Origin: Cacajao melanocephalus
Taxonomy: Eukaryota > Chordata > Mammalia > Primates > Pitheciidae
NCBI GenBank assembly: GCA_963573385.1
Contig: CAUYLG010047141.1
Coordinates: 1 to 64,000 of the forward strand
Direction of reading: 5' to 3'
DNA: 64,000 bases
Below are positions 1 to 12,745 of the stretch, piece by piece. A model generated the notes under the pieces. It was not told where the DNA came from and did not search any database. It saw only the letters and a program-made list of their open reading frames with translations. Every line of letters starts with the position of its first letter. Position 1 is the stretch's first letter. Made by a program: the position numbers and the translations under genes.

Positions 1-36
1 ATTCTAGCCTGGGCAATAGAACAAGAATCCCGTTCT
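1..36 (+). mobile_element. 3' end of an Alu, cut by the window edge
   Basis: The first bases match the last part of the Alu right monomer (the 'agcctgggcaa.agaacaagaatcc' end), just before the tail. Only the terminal stretch is inside the window, so neither subfamily nor full length can be judged. Confidence 0.75.
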
Positions 37-154
37 CTCTCCCTCTTTCTCTTCCTCTTTCTTTCTCTCGTACATTCTTTTTTTTTCTTTCTTTCACTCT
101 CACTTTCTTTCCTCTCTTTTTCTTTCTTTCAAAAAAAAAAAAGAAAAAAAAAAA
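34..154. repeat. Homopyrimidine (CT/CTTT)n tract followed by an A-rich tract
   Basis: About 95 bp of almost pure C/T, interrupted mainly by a short 'gtaca' and single purines, runs directly into about 24 bp of A with one G. It sits where an Alu tail would be and is probably a tail-derived microsatellite. Long polypyrimidine tracts can form triplex structures and vary in length between individuals. Confidence 0.85.
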
Positions 155-1794
155 GATGTTATAACCTACAGTGCTAGCCACACAGAATAAAGATGGGACA
201 GAATTTCTTCCATGTTTTCCCACGTATTGCTGTTTAGCACCACTAGATTCTATGCAAAAGTAAGTTTGCTGAGAAATTCATTGCAAAGATGCCATTGAAC
301 ACATGCATTTATTGCATGCCCATTATGTGCCACTGCCAGGAATAAGGGCTGCATGAGACCAACACAGACCCTAACTTCATGGAGCTTATACCTTTCTCTC
401 ATATATCACACGAGGAAGTTACCTCCTGACAACACCTTCATTCCAGATGGGGCCCAACAGACCTGGCATCAACCCTGCTGCACAAGTCTCCTGGAGGTTA
501 AAGGATTGTAGAAATGAGACCATGTGTCCCAACAGTCTGTGCCTTGGCAGAAAGAAGAGGAGTGCTAAGAAAAATCACATCCATCTTGCCAGGGAACTGG
601 AAGAAAGAGAATCTTTTCCTATGGGGTGGGCAGTTTGGCAGAAAGCAGTGCTTTAGAGTTTGATGGAAATAAAAGGTGGCTAGTCTCACCTTCTTGTTGC
701 CAATGTCTTCCCTTGACAGCCAAAGAAATCCTTGACTGAAAACCTTCAATGTGGGAAAATGCAAATAATTGAAAAGCCCATGTCTTTCACAGCCATGTAA
801 GTTAAAAAAGCCAACCAGGGATGCCCATACTTGAGGTTCTTATCTCTGGGTTCCTGGTCAGTCTCACTTTGACAAAGAGGAATTTTAATCAATGTGAGAC
901 ATTCTTTTTGTGACTCTAAAACAGTAAAAATGCCCTCATTAGCTGTTTTATGCAGGACTGCTACTTCCTGGGTTTGCCACACACACTGTATCCTACTGGT
1001 TGAGCTCAGTTAGGCTAGCTGGAACATAGCCAGCTAGCTCCTGGTGGTGAGTTCATCTGCAGTAATCTAGAGTAAAGCTTCTATCTCAGGGAGGTGTTTA
1101 TGAGCAAAATAGAGGAAGTGGCTTTCCCAGAGGATCACTGGGGGGACAGGGAGACATGACATGCAATCCTTCCTTCTGTCCTACACATGACATCAATCAA
1201 CAAACCTGTATTGAACATTACATTGAGGAGACATTAAGGTAGATCGGACATCTTGACAGTAGAACTGTAATTCAAATTGGGAAATTATCAGTAGATGTTT
1301 TCCCAAGTTGGAATTGGACATGGACCTGAAAATTGTTCCTTTTATGTTTATTCTAGTTTCCAGCCTGTCTTCCCAGCCCATAAGTCCTTCCATTTGCAGG
1401 TTCGTTTTATCAAATTTTTATTATAACTCTGTTCTGATTAGGACAGCAAGCAGGTTCAGTACCCTTTGCTTACCGGGTAGTGAGGCATGACTTAATCTTG
1501 TTGCCGCAGACTGTGTTTCGGGGATGAGTACTGACCTGCCCATTTAGTTGTAGCTTTCTCCTAATATTGTCTCCTGATTTTCACCCTATCCAATCTTAAT
1601 GTTTAAATTTCCTTGACATTCCTTCTTTTAGATCCCTTTGGAGTCTGCAGAGGATACTGCTTCACTTTGTAGCAGTTGGTACTAGTGTAAGTCAATTTCT
1701 TCAACCAAACTTGCACTTAGTCCAAGCAAGATTGATCTAACTGATGAAGGAAATTGTCTATAAAGGTCAGTTATGACCACATGCAAACTTGTGG
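155..1794. other. Unique DNA with one weak ancient repeat fragment
   Basis: No gene seen. Around 300-400 there is a decayed fragment with the 'ttattg...tatgtgcca..gccagga' and 'catggagctta' signature of a common ancient mammalian repeat. The rest resembles nothing I know. Short ATG frames (up to 88 codons) occur on both strands, overlap each other and have no coding character. Confidence 0.5.
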
Positions 1795-1797
1795 ATG

Positions 1798-2038
1798 GCA
1801 GTGGTTAATAACGCATGCTCCGGGACCTGTCCATATGAATTCAGATCCTAGGTCTGCCACTTACAAGCTGTACAGTCCTGGGAAAATCACTTCATCTCTC
1901 TTTTTCTTATCTATAAAATAGATATACAAGCTCTTAGAGTTGTTGGGAGGATTAAATGAATTATAACACCTTTAAAATAGTGTGTGTCACATAGTAAATG
2001 ACCAATGAAATTAGTAATTGTTGTTACTATTATCATTT
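1798..2038 (+). mobile_element. MIR SINE
   Basis: Near full-length MIR in sense orientation. It shows the tRNA-like start, then the core 'ctgccacttacaagctgt', the 'atctataaaatag' motif, the 'ggattaaatgaattata' block and the 'cacatagtaaatg' end. Divergence is high, as expected for an ancient tRNA-derived SINE. Confidence 0.85.
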
Positions 2039-2701
2039 TCCTGGTTGATCTAAGGGAACTCTCAGTTCAGTGGGAGTAGAATCCGTCTATTTGGGTTCTG
2101 GTGTCAGAGTGGGTAGAGGTGTGGGAAATGCTGATTTGGACTGTGAAAATCGTATTGGTAATTCACACTTGCAGAGAGTTCAGGTGTGGCCCTGGAAGTG
2201 TATACCTCCCAAATCTACTAAAATAATTTGGCAATTAGAAGTTAAAACAGGTTCCATTATAAGTTTGAGTGCAAGGTAAAAATGGTCACCACTGCACATC
2301 AAACTCTACCAGTGGATCCATTAAGCAGGAGCATGGGGCAGGAAAACAGGCCGCCTCTCGCCTCATTTGCCATTGGAGCACTGCCTGCTTGGGTATCCCT
2401 CTCTACCTTTGAACACGAAGCTTTGAACTGTTGCCTAAGACTCTAACACCTTCTTTTTAAGAAGACTTCTTAATTTGACTATTACCCCCAGGGAAATCTA
2501 CTTGCCAAAAATTCCAACAGTAACTATGGGCTGAGATCCTGGGAGTAAATTAGTATTGGATTTCTGGGCAATTTGCCCTAAATGCTAATGTATAAATATG
2601 CACCTGGATAAGGACATTTTTCTTCTGAATCACAGATTCATGGCCTAATTAATTTTTACTATCAAGATTAAAAATACTAGTTTTTTTTTTCAAACTGAGT
2701 A
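2039..2701. other. Unique DNA, nothing recognised
   Basis: No repeat signature, splice-bounded open frame or RNA gene was found. A 69-codon frame at 2070-2279 has no coding signature. A short T run at about 2682-2690 precedes the MER2 element. Confidence 0.4.
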
Positions 2702-3045
2702 CAATTGTCCCTCCATATTCATGGTGGACTGGTTCCAGGACCTCCGCAGATACCAAAATTGAAGAATGCTCACATCCCTTATATAAAATGGCTTAGTACT
2801 TGCATGTACCCTACACATATCCTTCTATATATTTCACATCACCTATAGATTACTTATGATACCTAATATAATTTAACTGCTATGTAAATGGTTGTTATAC
2901 TGTATTGTTTAGGGAATAATGATAGGAAAAAAAAGTCTGTACATGTTCAGTATAGATTCTACCCCTATCCCCTGCCACCAATATTTTTGATCTGTGGTTG
3001 GTTGACTTCACAAATGTGGAACTCATGAATGTGGAGGGCTGCCTG
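2702..3045 (+). mobile_element. MER2 DNA transposon (TcMar-Tigger class, non-autonomous), complete
   Basis: The element is 344 bp, essentially the length I recall for MER2. Its two ends are inverted repeats: the left end reads 'gtccctccatattcatgg' and the right end, reverse complemented, 'gccctccacattcatga'. It is flanked by TA dinucleotides (2700-2701 and 3046-3047), the target duplication of Tc1/mariner elements. Internal landmarks such as 'ttatataaaatggc' and 'gttatactgtattgtttag' agree. It carries no transposase and depends on Tigger1-type enzyme. Confidence 0.9.
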
Positions 3046-3174
3046 TACATTAAATAGGTTCCACCTAGATAACAATTTGAAGTAGGGACCCTGTGGCATT
3101 CACTTTTGCATCATTCACAGTTTTCAACCTAATGCCTTGAACATGGGGGTGATCCTTTGTATTGCATACTACAA

Positions 3175-3410
3175 AGAGGATATGTAGTGGGGTCAGAGAA
3201 TCCTGGGTTCAAATTTTAGTTTTACTACATATTTACTACTGGTGGGGTCTTGAGTAAGTAAGTCTCAGAGTACTTTCTCTGAGAACCAATTTCCCCTCCC
3301 AGAAGTTGGAGATCGGTAATAACACCTACCTTTCAAGTTTCTTGTGAGCCCTTAAGAAAATAGTGTAGGAAAAGTACCTGACACATTCTCTGCCATTGTT
3401 GATTGTTGTG
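3175..3410 (+). mobile_element. MIR SINE
   Basis: A decayed sense MIR: 'tcctgggttcaaatttta', 'ggggtcttgagtaagtaagtctc', 'ggtaataacacctacctttc' and a 'gacacattctctgccattgttg' end correspond in order to the MIR consensus. Confidence 0.75.
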
Positions 3411-3699
3411 TGATGGAATCTGGGTATCAGGGGTTCTCTCCCAATTCCAAAGACCCTCCTGGGACTCTTGAGAAACTTTTTTTGCAGTGCTTAATCTTAT
3501 AGACTTAAAAAAAAATCATTGCCATTAGAAAATAACTTCCTAATATTTTTTTCTCACCATGGAAGATAAACCACATTTGCTTTTTAGCTATGCAGTTTAA
3601 AAAAAACCCAGCTGTTATGCCTTTGTAAATATTAATCACTTTTGTGAAATAATTAATTTTGTATCACAAATGTTAATGTTTCTTTTAAAAAAATAAATG
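3411..3699. other. AT-rich unique DNA
   Basis: About 290 bp of AT-rich sequence with several short A or T runs. Nothing specific recognised. Confidence 0.4.
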
Positions 3700-4110
3700 T
3701 TATTGTGCCTATTTAAGGTATACAACATGATATTATGGGATATATATAGATACTAAAATGGCTACTATAGTAAGGAAAATTAACATATCCACCATCTCAC
3801 ATAGTGACTCCCCACTTTTTAATAGCAAAAACAGCTAAAGTCTAATTTAGCAAAAATCTCAAATAAAATACAGCATTATTAAATTTGGTGCTCAGGTTGT
3901 ACGTTAGATATCTAGACTTATTTATCCTAAATTTCTTCTACTTTGTATCCTTTGACCTGCATCACCCAGTGTTTTATTCTCTATCTCTGTGTTTTGAGTT
4001 TTTTGTTTTAAGGTTCCACATATAAGTTAGGTCATGCATTATTTTTCTTTCTGTGTCTGACTTATTTCTTTCAGCCTAATGTACTCCAGGCTCATCTATG
4101 TTGTGGCAAT

Positions 4111-4483
4111 TGTCACTGTGTTAGTCTGTTTTCACACTATTATAAAGAACTACCTGAGACTGGGTAATTCATGAAGAAAAGAGATTTAATTGATTCACAG
4201 TTCTGCAGACTTAACAGGAAGAATCACTGGGAGGCCTTAGGAAACTTACAATCATGGCAGAAGGTGAAAGAGAAGCAAGAACCTTTTTCACATTGTGGCA
4301 GGAGAGAGAGAGAGAGAGCAAAGGAGGAAGTGCCACACACTTTTTAAACCATCAGGTTTGGAGAAAACTCACTCACTGAGCATCAAAGGAGGAATCCGCC
4401 CCCATGATTTAATCACCTCCCACCTGGCTTCTCCTTCAATTCGACATGAAATTTGGACAGAGGCACAAATCCAAACCATATCA
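4111..4483 (-). mobile_element. Solo LTR, MST type (ERVL-MaLR), antisense
   Basis: The reverse complement gives the usual MaLR order: start near 'tgatatggtttgg', the 'catgggggcgg' block, the 'cctcccagtg' region, 'aattaccc.agtctcaggtag' and the 'ctaacaca' end. A 6-bp direct repeat 'ggcaat' lies at 4105-4110 and 4484-4489; MaLR duplications are normally 5 bp. No internal retroviral sequence accompanies it, so it is a solo LTR. Confidence 0.82.
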
Positions 4484-4718
4484 GGCAATGTCTCCTTTTT
4501 TTTTGTTGTTAAAGGCTGAATTATATATATATATAAAATACAGTTTATCCATTAGTCCATTGACAAACACTTGAATTGTTTCTGTATCTTGGGTATTGTG
4601 AATAATGCTGCAGTGAACATGGAATGCAGTTATCTTTATGAGGTAATTTCATTTTCTTTGCATGTATACATAGAAGAGGGATTGCTAGCCCATATGGTAG
4701 TTCTTATAGTTTTAATTT

Positions 4719-5007
4719 CTTTCTTTCTTTTTTTTTCTCCTGAGATGGAGTCTCACTCTGTTGCCAGGCTGGAGCGCAGTGATGCAACCTCTTACTCTCC
4801 GGTTCAAGCGATTCTCTGGCTTCAGCCTCCCGAGTAGCTGGGATTACAGGCACATGGCACCACACTCAGCTAATTTTTGTATTTTTAGTAGAGACAAGGG
4901 GTTTCACCATGTTGGCCAGGATGGTCTCAATGTCCTGACCTCGTGATCTGCCTGCCTTGGCCTCCCAAAGTGCTGGGATTACAGGCATGCGCCACTGTGC
5001 TGGGTCT
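4719..5007 (-). mobile_element. Alu (AluS-like), antisense, inserted in the tail of the neighbouring Alu
   Basis: Full-length antisense Alu starting with a T-rich tail ('ctttctttctttttttttct') and ending at 'gcgccactgtgctgggtc'. It abuts a second antisense Alu. The 12-bp direct repeat 'tagttttaattt' (4707-4718 and 5296-5307) flanks the pair and not each copy, so this copy probably inserted into the poly-A tail of the other. Confidence 0.92.
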
Positions 5008-5295
<288 letters not shown>

Positions 5296-5524
5296 TAGTT
5301 TTAATTTTTTAAGAAACCTCCATACTGTTTTCCATAATGGCTGCACCAATCTACATTCCCACCAACAGTGTACAAGGGGTCCTTTTCTCTTGTTATCATT
5401 TACACTTTTATCACCTTTGCTTTTGATAATAGCCATCCTGAAGGATGTGAGGTGCTCTCTCAGTGTGGTTTTGATTCACAATTCCCCTGTGGTTACTGAT
5501 GTTAAGCAACTTTACAATATCTTT

Positions 5525-5907
5525 CAGTATGGTTTGGATTTGTGTCCTTGCCCAAATCTCATGTCGAATTGTAATCTCCAATGTTGGTGGAGGGGCCTTG
5601 TGGAAGGTGATTGGCTTGTGGGAGTGGAGTTCTCCCTTGCTATTCTTGTGATAGTGATTGAGTTCTCAAGAGATCTGGTTGTTAAAAGTGTATAGTACCT
5701 TCTTCCTCTCCCTCTTCCTTTTGCTCTGGCCATGTAAGATGTGCTTGTTTCTCCTTCACCTTCTACCACGATTGTAAATTTCCTGAGGCCGCCTCAGCCA
5801 TGCTTCTTGTAGAGCCTGCAGAACCGCGAGCCAATTAAACCTCTTCTCTTTATGAATTACCCAGTCTCAGGTAGTTCTTTATAGCAGTGTGAGAATGAAC
5901 TAATACA
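5525..5907 (+). mobile_element. Solo LTR, MST type (ERVL-MaLR), sense
   Basis: Sense orientation: 'tatggtttggatttgtgtcc', 'aatctcatgtcgaattgtaa', 'gagttctcaagagatctgg', 'aattaaacctcttctcttta', 'tagttctttatagcagtgtg', ending at 'gaactaatac'. It contains a polyadenylation-like 'aattaaa'. No clear target duplication was found. It is opposite in orientation to the MST LTR at 4111-4483, so the two are not ends of one provirus. Confidence 0.85.
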
Positions 5908-6169
5908 CCTATTGACCATTTTTTATGTCTTCTCTTTAGAAATGTCCATTCAAGTCCTTTGCCCATTTTTTAAAGGGGTTATTTGTTTTTCTGCTATTAA
6001 GTTGTGTGAGTTTTTTTAAGTTTTGGGTATTAACCCCTTATTAGATATATAGTTGCAAATATTTTTTCCAATTCATAGTTTGCCTTTTTATTTTGTTGAT
6101 TCTTTTACTGTGTAATTAGTTTCTTTTTATGTAACCTTTGACTTTGTATCATTTAAAAATTCTTAGTCT

Positions 6170-7905
<1,736 letters not shown>

Positions 7906-8058
7906 CCATTTTATCTATTTATTTTCTTTTAACTTTTATTTAAGGTTTGGGGTACATGTACAGATTTTTTTATGTGAGTAAATTGTGTGTTGCAGGGGTT
8001 TGGTGTACAGATAATTTTGTCACCTAGATAATCAGCATAGTACTTAAGAGGTAGTTTC

Positions 8059-8413
8059 TAAAATTTGTTTTTGTTTCTGTGTTTGTGTGTGTGTGTGTGT
8101 GTGTGTGCTTGTGTGTGAGTTTAGATGGAATTTTGCTCTTGCCCATGCTGGAGTACAGTGGTGTAATCTTGGCTCACTGCAACCTCCGCCTCCCGGGTTC
8201 CCAAGTTCAAGCAATTCTCATGCCTCAGCCTCTTAGTAGCTGGGATTATGGGTGTGCACCACGACACCTGGCTAATTTTTGTATTTTTAGTAGCGACAGT
8301 GTTTCACCATGTTGGCCAGGCTGTTCTCGAACTCCTGACCTCAGGCAATCCACCTGCCTTGGTCTCATAAAGTGCTGGGATTGTAGTTGTGAGCCACCAT
8401 GCACAGCCCCAAA
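8059..8413 (-). mobile_element. Alu (AluS-like), antisense, inside L1
   Basis: Antisense Alu body about 8125-8408, with the T-rich/TG tail on the left. The direct repeat 'aggtagttt' at 8049-8057 and 8414-8422 marks the target site in the L1 3'-UTR. The 149-codon frame at 8079-8528 runs through this Alu and the flanking L1 and is not a gene. Confidence 0.92.
8084..8118. repeat. (TG)n microsatellite in an Alu tail
   Basis: An imperfect TG tract of about 35 bp at the tail end of the antisense Alu that follows, where poly-A tails commonly mature into dinucleotide repeats. Confidence 0.9.
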
Positions 8414-8702
8414 AGGTAGTTTTTTAATGCTCACTCCCCTCACCCTCTACCCTCAAGTAGGCCCCAGTGTTTTCTGTTCCCTTCTTTGTTTCTGTGTGTA
8501 CTCAGTGTTTAGCTCCACTTACAAGTGAGAACAATGGTATTTGGTTTTCTGTCCCTGCGTTAATTTGCTTAGAATAATGGCCTCCAGCTCTTTCCATGCT
8601 GCTTTAAAAGACACGAACTTATTATTTTTTATGGCACCATAGTATTCCCTGGTGTATATGTACCACATTTTCATTAATTCAACAAGAAAACTTAACTATT
8701 TA

Positions 8703-8964
8703 AAATGTATCTCAGAACTTTGGGAGACCGAGGCACGTGGCTCACTTGAGGTCAGGAGTTGAGAACAGCCTGGCCAACAAAACATGGTGAAACCTCATCT
8801 CTTCTAAAAATACAAAAATTAGCTGGGTGTGGTGGCATGCACCTATAACCCCAGCTACTTGGGAGGCTGAGGCAGGAGACTCGTGGAACCCGGAAGGCAG
8901 AGGTTGCAATGAGCCAAGATGGTGCCACTGCACTCCCACCTGGGAGACAGAGCAAGAATCCGTC

Positions 8965-9002
<38 letters not shown>

Positions 9003-9003
9003 A
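8703..9003 (+). mobile_element. Alu (AluS-like), sense, slightly 5'-truncated
   Basis: Begins within the first box region ('atctcagaactttgggagac') and continues through both monomers to a 27-base A tract at 8966-8992 and a short A-rich end. The first twenty or so bases of the consensus are missing. Confidence 0.92.
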
Positions 9004-9267
9004 CCACCCAACACCCATATGTGGAAAGTTGATGGAGACTATGGAAAACTATAGTAGAATGAAAGCAAAAAGAGAGCTTAGATGGGAGGTTTGCAATTGT
9101 AAATATGGTGATCCCAAGGGGCCTCATTGAGAAGGTAAAGAAGGTGAAGAAGGTAGCCATGCAGAAATGGTTGTCTGGGTAGAGGAAATAGTGCAAAGAC
9201 TCTAAGGGAGAGTCCTTGGCATACTTAAGGAACAGTAAGGATGCCAGTGTGGATGAAAGGGGTGAAT

Positions 9268-9565
9268 CTGGGAGTGGTGACTCATGCCTTGTAGTCCAGG
9301 CACTTTGGGAGGCTGAGGTGGTTGCATTGCTTGAACTCAGGAGTTCAAGACCAGCCTGAGCAACATGGCAAAACCCCGTCTCTACAAAAAAGAAAAAAAA
9401 TTAGCTGAGCATGGTGTCGTGTGCATAGTCCCAAGCTACCTGGGAGGCTGAGGCATGAGAATCACTTGAGTCTGGGAGGCAGAGGCTATAGTCAGCAGCG
9501 ATTGCACCACTGCACTCCAGCCTGGGCAACAGAGTGAGACCCCATCTCAAAGGGAAAAAAAAGAG
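9268..9565 (+). mobile_element. Alu, sense
   Basis: Both monomers are present, with the middle A-rich linker 'ctctacaaaaaagaaaa' and a degraded tail 'aaagggaaaaaaaagag'. The first box reads 'ggagtggtgactcatgcctt'. No clear target duplication. Confidence 0.92.
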
Positions 9566-9609
9566 TGAGAAAGGAGGACAGTAGTTAGAGCAGGAAGGTA
9601 AATGAGGCC

Positions 9610-10124
9610 TGTGGTAGTTATCTGTGGCTGCAAAATGAATTACCTCAACATTTAGCAGCTTAAAACAATAGACACTGATCATCTCATGAGAGTTTCTGTG
9701 GGTCTCAGGAAGAGGGGTACTCAGGAACAGGGTAGCTGAGTACCATTGGCTCAGGTTCTCTTGTGAGGCTTCAAAGATGTTGGCCTGCACCATAGTTATC
9801 TCAAGGCTCAGCTCAGGAAGGATCTGATTCCAAGCTCACTCACATGGCCATTCGTAGGTTGCAGGTCCTTTCTGGTCTTAGAACTTTGCGACATGGGTCA
9901 TTCCATACACAGCTCACAAAGTAGCAGCTTGCTGCTCTCAGAGGAAAGTAACAGAATTCAAGATGGAAACCATTGTATTTTTAAATCTAATCTCAGAAGT
10001 AACATTCCATCACTTCTGCTGCCTTCTGTAATTAAAGCAAGTCAATAAGGGGAGAGTATTATGCAAGGTCATGACTACCTGAGAACTGGCTCATTGGGTG
10101 CCATCTTAGAAGGCACTCACTGCA
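9610..10124 (+). mobile_element. Probable solo LTR (ERVL/MaLR-like), sense
   Basis: The 515-bp unit starts TG and ends CA ('tgtggtagttatctg' to 'ggcactcactgca') with similar five-base flanks ('aggcc' and 'agcct'). It interrupts the surrounding ancient repeat. The sequence 'aacatttagcagcttaaaac' belongs to a common medium-reiteration repeat I remember but cannot name with certainty. A DNA-transposon origin is not excluded. Confidence 0.5.
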
Positions 10125-10308
10125 AGCCTGATCATGTGGGGCCCTTGTAGCCAATGTAAAATTTTTGGGGTTTTTACTGAGTGAAAAGCAGAGCCATTGG
10201 GAGCATCTAGCAGAGAATGGGGTGATCTGACTTACATTGTAAAAGAGGTTCCTTGGCCTCTGTGTAGGTAGGGCTAGGGTGAAAGTAGTAAGACCAGTTA
10301 GGAGGCTA

Positions 10309-10596
<288 letters not shown>

Positions 10597-10712
10597 TAAT
10601 AATAATTTGTCAGAACTCAGGAGACAGGCATGCTTTGAAGGTACAAATTTCACAGACACTGGAATATAAATATTGTTAAAGCTGCGAGACCACCACCAAA
10701 GGAGAATGACTT

Positions 10713-11139
10713 GACTTTTCTTTCAGTGTAATGAGACAAAGTTCTGTGCATGACAGGCTAGAAACAAGTCAGATGATTTTATATGCCTTTCAGAAATAGT
10801 ATCTAAACAGCATTCAGATGTGATCCACATGGTGTTGAACCCTCTGCTTGAAGATGAGAAACTGCAGCTGTCTGGAAGGTTCCAGATCTCAGAGCAAGCA
10901 CTGGTTCCCCAGCACCTGGAGGTGCATGTCAGAAACCACCATGGCCCAGAGCAGGTTCATTACAGCTTGTCTTTCTAGTAAAGGCTGAAGGTTTTGAACC
11001 TTTTTTGTACTCTTAGAGAAGAAACTGTGAGCCCATAATTTGAAGGTTATTTTTAACTAACTTCCTTTTGCCTTATTTGGGATACAAAAGAACAAGTTCC
11101 TCTCAAATCTATTTATAGCAAAAAAAAAAAAAAAAAAAA
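10713..11139 (+). pseudogene. Coding-like relic with a frameshift, ending in A20: possible processed pseudogene fragment or relic exon
   Basis: The frame starting around ATG 10731 is open to TAG 10797-10799 (ends ...ETSQMILYAFQK). A second frame, offset and open from 10754, continues for 74 codons to TAG 10976-10978. Its last 50 codons (HMVLNPLLEDEKLQLSGRF... then ...HVRNHHGPEQVHYSLSF) use CTG, CAG, GAG, GTG and CAC heavily, unlike the AT-rich surroundings. A single frameshift near 10790 would join them. The stop is followed by about 140 bp and then 20 A at 11120-11139, which fits a retrocopy, but no AATAAA precedes the A tract and no target duplication was found. I do not recognise the protein. 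An acceptor-like site ('tgacttttctttcag') ends at about 10726, so a relic exon is the alternative. Confidence 0.4.
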
Positions 11140-11544
11140 GAAAGCAAATGGGATTTCTAAACGAAAATGATTTTAACTACAATTTCTTTCAGTGCAGACA
11201 GAAAATGGTGCAGGGACATTGGTCTGTCTTTCTTAAAGCTCAAGGTCAAAATCTATTCATCCCACCTGACTCATGTGCAGCAAAGCCATAATGTCCAGCA
11301 CAGCGCATTATGCCCCATTAGAGGTTTTCCTGATCATCCTCTATAACATGAGGTGTCTTGGATTGGAGCAGGGCAGGAGGGTCTGCCTGGCTACTCCATG
11401 CCAGTCACCCTTGGTGCCATGAACTGAGCATCGAGCCTCACTGTTACATCCAACTGCTGTGCTGCTCCATGTATCATACATCTGTAATGAAATCCAGGGC
11501 CACCACCTGGCTCTTCCACATCTCTGTGATTTTGTACACCACAC
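11140..11544. other. Unique DNA, nothing certain
   Basis: Opposite-strand ATG frames of 65-67 codons overlap at 11341-11555, without enough codon signal to choose a strand. No repeat recognised. Confidence 0.4.
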
Positions 11545-11836
<292 letters not shown>

Positions 11837-11869
11837 ACTTTCTTTAACTTAAAGTTTCCTCCCCCACCC

Positions 11870-12140
11870 CCCAACCTGGCTGCTATTATTCCTTCAGCTT
11901 TTAGCTCAGATGCAATCTTCCATGGGAAGCTGTCCTGGCTGACTTTCTAAGTCTTGGTGAGTACCTGTTTTTACATCAATTGGAGCATGAGTCTCACTGT
12001 TTAGTTTCTATTTGTTTACTGATCTGTCTCATCCTATACTAAACAACAAACAGTATAGTTGTTTGAAGGCAGGCTTGCACCCAGCTGTGGCCTGATATAC
12101 AGTCAGCATTCAATAAATACTTCTTGAATCATTTAGGTAA
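11870..12140 (+). mobile_element. L2 LINE 3' end, sense
   Basis: The L2 3' signature is in order: 'ttccttcagcttttagctca', 'gaagctgtcctggctgac', 'tttgtttactgatctgtctc', 'gcattcaataaatacttct'. No coding potential. Confidence 0.85.
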
Positions 12141-12519
12141 TGATCAAGTGAGCAGGGATACCTCTTGTCTGAGAGAGGCATGAAATGGAAGAAAAGGCGT
12201 GAAGACAGAGTTGATTGGAGAAGTCAGGACAGAAGTGGAAGTTGTACTTGCTCACAGACACCTGTTATCTCAGGGAAGGGGGAGGTTAGGCCACCTGCTG
12301 AGAGTGAGGGAAGCAGGGAGCTGGGAGGACCCTTGCGGAAAGTAGTAAAGGTTTGGAACAGCTTGTATGGAGAACGGAAATGGAATAGATGAGAAACCCT
12401 TGAGGGCTCAGCTGAGATTGGAGTTCATAAATTTATAATGGAGCCCAGCAACATGAATATGTAATTTTCTCCAGAAAGGCTTAGCAGTCCTGAACAAGAT
12501 ATAGGAAAAATCATGCTGG
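12141..12519. other. Purine-rich unique DNA
   Basis: G/A-rich sequence with a 75-codon frame at 12165-12392 that is simply stop-poor. It could be a decayed part of the long ancient repeat seen at 9-10 kb, but I cannot align it convincingly. Confidence 0.35.
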
Positions 12520-12745
12520 TTGCTATTTATTCATGTCTGCTATATGCAGGGATCTATGCTATATGCTTCAGTTGCCTGCTCTATATTCCTCATAAGAAGC
12601 CTGTGATGCAGGTATCACTCATTATCTCCATCATTTGGATGGAGAAACTGAGGCTTGTGGAGGTTAATAACTTAATGTAAGTCATATAGCTTGCAAGTGA
12701 CAGAAGCAGCTACAAACCACAGACTGACTCCAAGGGCCAGGACTT
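12520..12745 (+). repeat. Ancient mammalian repeat fragment of the 'gaaactgaggc' type
   Basis: 'gggatctatgctatatgc', 'ctcattatctccatca', 'ggagaaactgaggcttgtgg', 'gtcatatagcttgcaagtg' follow the order of an old mammal-wide interspersed repeat (MIR/CR1-like age class). Family not assigned. Confidence 0.6.

Larger units (their letters stand above)
7915..8672 (-). mobile_element. L1 3'-UTR and ORF2 end (L1PB/L1MA-like), antisense, split by an Alu
   Basis: The left half ('aacttttatttaaggtttgg', 'ggtacatgtacagat') and the right half after the Alu ('aagtaggccccagtgttttc', 'gttaatttgcttagaataat', 'tagtattccctggtgtatat') are the reverse of an L1 3' end. It stops near 8672 because the element was 5'-truncated. 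Confidence 0.85.

Noticed and set aside
8079..8528. 149-codon plus-strand open frame
   Set aside because: It begins in the TG microsatellite and runs through an antisense Alu into L1 3'-UTR. Antisense Alus routinely give such frames.
9401..9793. 130-codon minus-strand open frame
   Set aside because: It spans an Alu and the LTR-like element next to it; no independent coding signal.
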